Origin: an uncultured Eggerthella sp.
GTDB taxonomy: Bacteria > Actinomycetota > Coriobacteriia > Coriobacteriales > Eggerthellaceae
Length of the DNA: 26,313 nt
Assembly: GCA_902464295.1 (NCBI GenBank)
Contig: CABQIW010000026.1
Coordinates: forward strand, 1 to 26,313
Direction: 5' to 3'
Under the pieces are notes generated by a model. It was not told the origin of the DNA. It saw nothing but the letters and a program-made list of their open reading frames with translations, and did not search any database. Position numbers and translations under genes: made by a program. Below, piece by piece: positions 1-4,890 of this stretch. Within the stretch, counting starts at the first letter, position 1. Each line of letters opens with the position of its first letter.

Positions 1-51
1 ATCAACATCTGTGTCCCTTTCTTGCGCCTGCGAAGGCAGCTAAACCAAACA

Positions 52-68
52 CGAAAAGCCGCTTTTCG
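52..68. other. Hairpin near the left edge
   Basis: CGAAAAGC (52-59) and GCTTTTCG (61-68) are perfect inverse complements, giving a tight 7-bp stem with a 3-nt loop. No clear T-tract follows on either strand. It could be the end of a transcription unit outside the window, but this is not provable here. The rest of 1-160 shows no coding signal I can support. Confidence 0.3.
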
Positions 69-161
69 CGGCAACAGCGAAGATAAGTCTACCAATTCAC
101 CCGCTCGTTCGCTTGCCAGCGCACCGCTCTTCACGCACTCACCACAGGCGCGCTACCATCG

Positions 162-178
162 TGTAACCCTGTTACAAT
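162..178 (+). promoter_or_regulatory. Extended -10 promoter overlapped by a perfect inverted repeat, upstream of nth
   Basis: TACAAT (173-178) is preceded by TGT, giving an extended -10 (TGnTACAAT). No good -35 lies 16-18 bp upstream. The -10 is overlapped by the inverted repeat TGTAAC-CCT-GTTACA (162-176). The predicted transcript start, near 185, is about 25 bases before the nth ATG. A dyad covering the -10 is a plausible repressor operator, but the regulator is unknown. Confidence 0.45.
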
Positions 179-209
179 ACGAGAACAGAGATACAGCGAA
201 GGGACAGAT

Positions 210-866
210 ATGGCACGAGAGAAGAAAGCGGATAAACTTGCTCGCGCGCTCGAAGTCGAGCGCCGCATGGGCGAACACTATCCCGAACCCGAATGCGCGC
301 TTCATTACCGAACACCCTTCGAACTCACGATCGCGGTCGCTCTTTCCGCACAAACCACCGATGTGAACGTGAATAAGGTAACCCCTACCCTGTTCGCCCG
401 TTTCGGAACACCCGAGGCCATGGCACAAGCGAATGTGGAAGAGGTTGCCGAAATCATCCATTCGCTCGGATTCTTCCGCAATAAGGCGAAGAATTGCGTT
501 GCATGCGCTCAGATGATCATGAGCGATTTCGGTGGCGAGGTACCCCGTGACATGAAAAGCCTTCAAAAGCTTCCTGGGGTGGGCAGGAAGACGGCGAACA
601 TCGTACTGAACGAAGGGTTCGGCATCGTCGAAGGCATCGCAGTCGATACACACGTATTCCGCATTGCCCACCGCTTGAAGTTCTCCAATGCTGACACTCC
701 CTTGCAAACCGAACAAGATCTGCTCAAGCTCTATCCCCGCGAGTGCTGGGGGCCGATCAATCATCAATGGGTGTTGTTCGGACGCGAAACCTGCATCGCG
801 CGCAAACCGAAATGTGCCGAGTGCTTCTTAAACGACCTCTGCCCCTCCGCCTTCAAACAGTCCTGA
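210..866 (+). CDS. nth: Endonuclease III (DNA glycosylase/AP lyase)
   Basis: This is a base-excision repair enzyme that removes oxidised pyrimidines and cleaves abasic sites through its lyase activity. The 218-residue length is normal for the family (E. coli Nth has 211). The helix-hairpin-helix LPGVGRKTAN spans residues 121-130 with catalytic Lys127, and the catalytic Asp is D146 in VDTHVF. The C-terminal [4Fe-4S] ligands C195, C202, C205 and C211 have the canonical C-x6-C-x2-C-x5-C spacing, so the protein looks complete and active. The ATG at 210 follows AAGGGACAGAT, an acceptable ribosome binding site. The gene converges on hypA with only 12 bases between stop codons. It is probably monocistronic, as its own promoter-like site lies at 162-178. 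Confidence 0.95.
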   Translation: MAREKKADKLARALEVERRMGEHYPEPECALHYRTPFELTIAVALSAQTTDVNVNKVTPTLFARFGTPEAMAQANVEEVAEIIHSLGFFRNKAKNCVACAQMIMSDFGGEVPRDMKSLQKLPGVGRKTANIVLNEGFGIVEGIAVDTHVFRIAHRLKFSNADTPLQTEQDLLKLYPRECWGPINHQWVLFGRETCIARKPKCAECFLNDLCPSAFKQS

Positions 867-878
867 TCTCCCAATCAG

Positions 879-1235
879 CTAAACAGCTTCATCGACTGCT
901 TCGATGGAGCGGATCTCGAGTTCGCGGCCGCGAAGAAGTTCCGTGTCTTCACTATGGCAGTAGGGACAGATACGACCGTGCTCGACCGTACCATAGGTTT
1001 TCCCGCAGGCGTTGCAAACGGTAACAGCGGGCACGGTGCACACTTCGAGCTCCGCACCCTCAGTGAGCTCGTTCTTGTTCGCCGCCCACGTCCAAGCATC
1101 CTCGAAGAAATCCGTAACGATACCCGACACTTCGCCCAGATCGACCGTCACCTTCTGAATATGCGCAAGGTGCTGCTCTTTCGCCACATCCTCCAGCTGA
1201 TCGATCATGGCGAAGACGATACCTAATTCGTGCAT
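879..1235 (-). CDS. hypA: Hydrogenase nickel insertion protein HypA
   Basis: HypA delivers Ni(II), with HypB, to the large subunit of [NiFe]-hydrogenases. The 118-residue length matches the family. The N-terminal MHE motif (residues 1-3, with Ni-binding His2) is present, as are the Zn-site pairs C74-x2-C77 and C90-x2-C93. The ATG at 1235 has a strong Shine-Dalgarno (AGGGGAG, about 6 bases upstream). It lies 18 bases downstream of the stop of the large oxidoreductase gene, so the two are almost certainly cotranscribed. HypB and the other Hyp proteins are not in the window. A second hydrogenase maturation gene (the protease at 25156-25647) is about 24 kb away, so the host should encode [NiFe]-hydrogenase(s) elsewhere. 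Confidence 0.93.
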   Translation of the reverse strand: MHELGIVFAMIDQLEDVAKEQHLAHIQKVTVDLGEVSGIVTDFFEDAWTWAANKNELTEGAELEVCTVPAVTVCNACGKTYGTVEHGRICPYCHSEDTELLRGRELEIRSIEAVDEAV

Positions 1236-1253
1236 GATCGCTCCCCTTTGCGC

Positions 1254-4235
1254 CTAATCCTTCTTGCCAGGAACGATGCGCTTGACGAGCATCTTCGCTG
1301 CATTAGGGAGGATCTTCTTGATCTTGTCTTCGCTCGGCACCATGGTCGAACATTCAGGATGCTCACGCGAAAGGCTGATCGCGTCGAATTCGCAGCGCGT
1401 CGTGCACAGGCCGCAACCGATGCATTTGTTCGGATCGACCACGCTCGCGCCACAGGAAAGGCAACGAGCAGTTTCGGTCCGGATCTGCTCTTCAGTGAAT
1501 GCGGGGCGCTCACCTGGAATGATGCGCGTCTCTCCACTCGTAAAGGTACAACCTGGCACCTGGCGACCCGCATGATCGTACTTGCCAGGATTGAGCGCGA
1601 TATTGCTCTTATCAAGCTCAACATAGTGAAGCTGATTGCGCCCAGTAGTGAGCGAACTTCCCTTCTGAACGAAACGATGCAAACTGGTTGCAGCCTCATG
1701 ACCTGCCGCGATAGCATCGATCACGAAGCGCGGACCCGTGAAGGCATCACCGCCTACGAACACATCATCTTGTGCGGTCTGATAGGTGAACCCATCTGCT
1801 ACCGCCACATTCCCACGACCGAGCTCGACCGCGCTCCCCTCAAGGAGGCTCCCCCACTCGATGGATTGCCCGATAGCCAACACGACCTGCTTGCAATCGA
1901 TCGTGTGGGTATCGGCATCATCATATTCAGGAGCGAAACGCCCTTCGCTATCGAAGACGCGTGTGCAACGACGAAGCGTGATGGATTCAACTTGTCCGTT
2001 CGCATCGACATTTATCTTTGCCGGACCCCAGCCACAATCGAGCTTCACGCCATCGGCAAGCGCTTCTTCTATCTCATCAGGGCTTGCAGGCATCTCTTCG
2101 CGCTGCTCGATGCTCACCATGGTGACGTTCTTCGCGCCACTTCGGCGCGCCATGCACGCAGCGTCCACCGCCACGTTGCCGCCGCCAACGACCACAACCT
2201 CGTCAGCAACCTCACAAGCATTGCCCACTACATCGGCCTCGATAGTCTCACGCAAGAACGAGAGCGCTCCGCTCACCCCTTGTGCATCTTCGCCTTCAAC
2301 ACCGAGCGGTCGGCTCCCTTGCGCACCGATAGCCAGATAGAACGCCTTGAATCCCTCATCGCGCAAGCTATCGAGCGTGACGTCCTTGCCCACATCCACG
2401 CCGCAGCGGATCTCCACCCCCAGCTCGCGCAAGATATCGATCTCAGCCTCGACCACATCGCGCGGAAGCTTATAGGCAGGAATGCCATAGGTCATCATGC
2501 CACCAGGCTTTTCTTCGCGCTCAAATACGGTAGGCGCGTACCCCATAGTGGCAAGATAGTACGCACACGTAAGACCCGCCGGCCCCGCGCCCACGATAGC
2601 GATCTTCTCAGGGAACCCTCCACGCGTGGTGGGAGGAATGACCTCCGGCACGTAGCGATACTCAGCCTCGAGATCCTTCTCGGCGATGAAGCGCTTCACA
2701 TCATCGATCGCCACCGGCTCATCGACCGTGCCGCGTGTACAAGCCGCCTCACAACGCTTATTGCAGATGCGTCCGCACACCGCAGGGAAGGGATTCTTCT
2801 GCTTGATGAGTGCGAGCGCATCGCGATAACGCCCTTCAGCCGCCATGCGCAGATAGCCCTGCACCGAAATATGCGCGGGACAGGCCACCTTGCACGGTGC
2901 CGTGCCAGTCTCATGACACTCGATGCGGCTCGTATTCTTGTAATCGGGGTCCCAATCTTTCTCGCTCCAGGAAAGCGTGGGCAACGGCTGTTGCGGATAG
3001 GAAACCGAACCATCTTCGGTAAGGAGCTTCTGGCCGAGCTTCACCGCGCCTGCGGGGCACACTTCCACGCATCCCGCGCACGCCACGCACTTTTCGCCGT
3101 TGACCTGCGCAACATAGGCAGACCTGCTCATGTTCGGCGTATTGAACAGCTGCGAAGTACGCAGCGCATAGCAAACGTTCACGTCGCAATTGCAGATGGC
3201 GAAGATCTTATCGGATCCATCGATATTGGTGATCTGATGAACATAACCATTGCGCTCGGCAAGGATGAGGATGTCCATGACCTCGTCGTAGGTAGCGTAA
3301 TGGCCCTTGCCCGTCTCCACGCAGTAATCGGCCATATCGCCGAGGCCGATGCACCAGTTCTGCGGATCGGACCCCGCATTACCTCCACGCACGCGCTCAG
3401 CTGCACGACATGAGCATGCGCCCACCGAGAAGCGATCGTATTTCTTCAACCAATGTGAGATGCGCTCGACATCGGCTGCCTCGTTCTCGTATTCGATCGC
3501 GCGCTCGACAGGGATAACATGCATGCCGATGCCTGCACCACCGGGCGGCACCATCTTCGTGACCTTCGTAAGCGGCAGAAACGCCATGCGCTCGAAGAAC
3601 GTGCCGATCTCGGGGTGCTCTTCAAGCTGCTGCTGGTTCATAACGGTGAACTCCGCCGAACCGGGTACGAACATAGGAAGCAGATAGCGCTTCTCATGAT
3701 TCGGGTTCTTTCCGTCGAGGTTCTCCCAGTTGTACTCGATGATGCCCTTGATGGAAAGATCGTCCAGGAGTTGCTGGAGCTTCTCGCTCTCAAGCCCACT
3801 CGCACTTTTGAGCTGCTCGAACGTGAGCGGCTTGCGCACTTTCATGTGTGCGGTGAGCGCTGCCTCTTCTTCGGTCATCACGCTCGCAAGTCCCCAATAA
3901 TCGGGGTCGGTCGGAGCCACCTTCACGCCAATGCGGTCGGTGATCTTCTGCCCTTCACGCAGCACGCCTTCTTTAAGAGGCTCGTGCGCAGCAGGACCAG
4001 GATCGTTCGGCTCATCGGGTTTGTACGGAACGAAGGTGTCGTTTTCAGAATAGAGCTCTTCGGCGATGATGCGATGCGGCCCACCCGCCGGGTTCGTTTC
4101 AGGAATGGTATTGCGCGCCTTCAGCTCCTCTTCGGTAAGACCACGGCTCATGGCCGCCTTGCGTTCTTTTACCGTCGAACCGCCATAGGGTTTCTTTATC
4201 TTCGTTATTTTTCCGTTTTCGGCCTTCTTCGCCAT
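1254..4235 (-). CDS. Multidomain FeS/FAD NAD(P)-dependent oxidoreductase (GltD-like with extra ferredoxin modules)
   Basis: This 993-residue cytosolic electron-transfer flavoprotein is built in layers. Residues about 133-170 look like a winged helix. A Cys-rich module follows (C274, C276, C295, C305, and CNCDVNVC at 348-355). A ferredoxin motif has C383, C386, C389 and C393. A GltD-type N-terminal dicluster region has C440, C448, C452, C487, C491, C495 and C499. FAD binding is at VGAGPAG (548-554), a second dinucleotide fold contains VVGGGNVAVD, and a C-terminal ferredoxin motif CIGCGLCTTRC is near residue 940. The GltD core is related to the small subunit of NADPH-glutamate synthase and to NfnB-like subunits, which pass electrons between NAD(P)H, FAD and FeS clusters. 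The partner and substrate are not evident. Coupling to hypA suggests, but does not prove, a link to hydrogen metabolism. The ATG at 4235 follows GAGGGGG. Confidence 0.9.
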   Translation of the reverse strand: MAKKAENGKITKIKKPYGGSTVKERKAAMSRGLTEEELKARNTIPETNPAGGPHRIIAEELYSENDTFVPYKPDEPNDPGPAAHEPLKEGVLREGQKITDRIGVKVAPTDPDYWGLASVMTEEEAALTAHMKVRKPLTFEQLKSASGLESEKLQQLLDDLSIKGIIEYNWENLDGKNPNHEKRYLLPMFVPGSAEFTVMNQQQLEEHPEIGTFFERMAFLPLTKVTKMVPPGGAGIGMHVIPVERAIEYENEAADVERISHWLKKYDRFSVGACSCRAAERVRGGNAGSDPQNWCIGLGDMADYCVETGKGHYATYDEVMDILILAERNGYVHQITNIDGSDKIFAICNCDVNVCYALRTSQLFNTPNMSRSAYVAQVNGEKCVACAGCVEVCPAGAVKLGQKLLTEDGSVSYPQQPLPTLSWSEKDWDPDYKNTSRIECHETGTAPCKVACPAHISVQGYLRMAAEGRYRDALALIKQKNPFPAVCGRICNKRCEAACTRGTVDEPVAIDDVKRFIAEKDLEAEYRYVPEVIPPTTRGGFPEKIAIVGAGPAGLTCAYYLATMGYAPTVFEREEKPGGMMTYGIPAYKLPRDVVEAEIDILRELGVEIRCGVDVGKDVTLDSLRDEGFKAFYLAIGAQGSRPLGVEGEDAQGVSGALSFLRETIEADVVGNACEVADEVVVVGGGNVAVDAACMARRSGAKNVTMVSIEQREEMPASPDEIEEALADGVKLDCGWGPAKINVDANGQVESITLRRCTRVFDSEGRFAPEYDDADTHTIDCKQVVLAIGQSIEWGSLLEGSAVELGRGNVAVADGFTYQTAQDDVFVGGDAFTGPRFVIDAIAAGHEAATSLHRFVQKGSSLTTGRNQLHYVELDKSNIALNPGKYDHAGRQVPGCTFTSGETRIIPGERPAFTEEQIRTETARCLSCGASVVDPNKCIGCGLCTTRCEFDAISLSREHPECSTMVPSEDKIKKILPNAAKMLVKRIVPGKKD

Positions 4236-4260
4236 AGGATCCCCCTCGCGCTATAAAAAC

Positions 4261-4293
4261 TAAAAGCGCCGCGCCCCCACGCATGCGCTTTTA
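4261..4293 (-). promoter_or_regulatory. Leader hairpin, possible attenuator, before the oxidoreductase gene
   Basis: TAAAAGCGC (4261-4269) and GCGCTTTTA (4285-4293) are perfect complements. On the minus strand the hairpin is followed by a T-rich run (TTTTAGTTTTTATAG) just before the Shine-Dalgarno and ATG at 4235. It lies between the predicted promoter and the start codon, so it could act as an attenuator or a 5' stability element. No riboswitch class was recognised. Confidence 0.4.
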
Positions 4294-4310
4294 TATTCGC
4301 ATTACCCCAG

Positions 4311-4338
4311 ATTATACGTGATTACGGCATTTTGTCCC
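4311..4338 (-). promoter_or_regulatory. Promoter for the oxidoreductase-hypA operon
   Basis: On the minus strand, a perfect -10 TATAAT (complement of 4311-4316) is preceded by GGGACA (complement of 4333-4338, 4 of 6 to TTGACA) with a 16-bp spacer. Transcription would start near 4304, giving a leader of about 70 nt that contains the hairpin at 4261-4293. Confidence 0.6.
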
Positions 4339-4404
4339 GAAGAGCTGCGATTCTACCCAAAATGCGTACCATCAAAACGGAAGGTCTCCATATTTACCCA
4401 AGCC

Positions 4405-4440
4405 AAAAAGGTGACAAACTACCCGGTCGTTCGACACCTT
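4405..4440. repeat. Left arm of an inverted-repeat pair flanking the structured elements
   Basis: The sequence AAAAAGGTGACAAACTACCC followed by GGTCGTTCGACACCTT matches, with two internal differences, the reverse complement of the terminator at 4842-4879. It is itself an imperfect hairpin (AAGGTGACAAAC against GTTCGACACCTT, two mismatches). It could be a decayed copy of the same terminator-like palindrome or one end of a small element. Confidence 0.6.
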
Positions 4441-4451
4441 GGAAGTCACCG

Positions 4452-4629
4452 TTGCCATAAGGGGCGGAGCCTGTGGGGTGGTTGGACGACTCTGAGTCCG
4501 CACTTGTAAATAGTAATAGGCTGTTCGAACGAGCGAAGTGCACGAGATAGCCTGCAAGATATTGCAGGCTATCGAGCAACGTAAGCGGGTCGACCCAACC
4601 ACCCCTCAGGCGTAAGCCCCTTGTGGCAA
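4452..4629 (+). ncRNA. Candidate structured RNA, copy 1 (unknown class)
   Basis: The 178-nt unit folds into one long interrupted hairpin. The outer stem is 4452-4465 with 4616-4629 (14 bp, one U-G). GCCTG (4469-4473) pairs with CAGGC (4607-4611), and GGGGTGGTTGG (4475-4485) pairs with CCAACCACCCC (4595-4605). CGAC (4487-4490) pairs with GTCG (4589-4592). After a one-sided bulge TCTGAGT (4491-4497), CCGC (4498-4501) pairs with GCGG (4585-4588). Inside are a 12-bp hairpin with GATA loop (4546-4573), the box GAGCGAAGTGCACGAG (4531-4546) and a GUAA tetraloop-like CGTAAG. The + strand is favoured because loops read as GNRA-type on that strand. No known riboswitch or RNA family was recognised. No downstream + strand gene exists, so this would be a stand-alone RNA. 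Confidence 0.55.
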
Positions 4630-4669
4630 TGAACGGGGAACCTCGTGTCTCACCCTCTTCACTGATCGA

Positions 4670-4827
4670 GCAAGCAGCTGAGCCCATGGGGTACTTGAAT
4701 TACTCTGAGTCCGCTCACTTCAATATAAATGGGTTGTCCGAAGGAGCGAAGCGCATGAGCTTGCCTGAAAAGGCAAGCAAACAGCGAAAGCGGGTAATTA
4801 CAAGTGCCCCATAGGCGTGCTGCTTGC
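4670..4827 (+). ncRNA. Candidate structured RNA, copy 2 (unknown class)
   Basis: This 158-nt unit has the same architecture as copy 1 but different stem sequences. GCAAGCAGC (4670-4678) pairs with GCTGCTTGC (4819-4827), and GCC (4682-4684) with GGC (4814-4816). ATGGGGTACTTG (4686-4697) pairs with CAAGTGCCCCAT (4801-4812, one G-U), and AATTAC (4698-4703) with GTAATT (4794-4799). The bulge TCTGAGT (4704-4710) is identical to copy 1, and CCGC (4711-4714) again pairs with GCGG (4790-4793). The inner hairpin is 8 bp capped by GAAA (4759-4778). The boxes GAGCGAAGCGCATGAG (4744-4759) and CAGCGAAAGCGGGT (4782-4795) match copy 1 at 14/16 and 12/14 positions. Changed but still paired stems with unchanged loops argue for selection on an RNA fold. 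The terminator at 4842 follows directly. Confidence 0.57.
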
Positions 4828-4841
4828 GTAGGATAGATGGG

Positions 4842-4878
4842 AAAAGGTGACGAACGACCGGGTAGTTCGTCACCTTTT
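4842..4878. terminator. Strong bidirectional intrinsic terminator
   Basis: AAAAGGTGACGAAC (4842-4855) and GTTCGTCACCTTTT (4865-4878) form a perfect 14-bp stem with a 9-nt loop. A-rich and T-rich arms give a U-run on both strands. It ends the minus-strand ABC transporter operon (stop at 4891) and would also end any + strand transcript of the two structured elements. Confidence 0.85.
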
Positions 4879-4890
4879 TCGCATGGAGGG

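Larger units (their letters stand above)
4236..4890. other. 655-base intergenic region without a credible gene
   Basis: This region separates the stop of the ABC permease gene (4891, minus) from the start of the oxidoreductase gene (4235, minus). From left to right it holds the leader hairpin and promoter of the oxidoreductase, an inverted-repeat arm (4405-4440), two tandem structured elements (4452-4629 and 4670-4827) and a bidirectional terminator (4842-4878). Small open frames across it (for example 4372-4602 and 4394-4687 on minus, 4623-4814 on plus) lack protein-like composition and run through the self-complementary stems, so I do not call them genes. Confidence 0.75.

Noticed and set aside
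863..878. CTGAT/ATCAG hairpin between nth and hypA as a terminator
   Set aside because: The stem is only 5 bp and has no T-run on either side, so it is too weak to call.
1230..3413. Long + strand open frame (727 codons) opposite the oxidoreductase gene
   Set aside because: It lies entirely antisense to a well-supported 993-residue flavoprotein. Its translation is rich in His, Arg, Ile and Leu with no domain, and it is explained by the codon use of the minus-strand gene.
4372..4814. Several short open frames in the 4.3-4.9 kb gap
   Set aside because: They cross the self-complementary stems and conserved loop boxes of the structured elements, lack ribosome sites and give no protein-like composition.
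4452..4827. Group II intron, IS200/605-type element or known riboswitch
   Set aside because: No domain V-like hairpin, reverse transcriptase, transposase or downstream + strand gene is present, and the boxes do not match TPP, cobalamin, SAM, FMN, glycine, lysine or c-di-AMP riboswitch consensus sequences as I know them.
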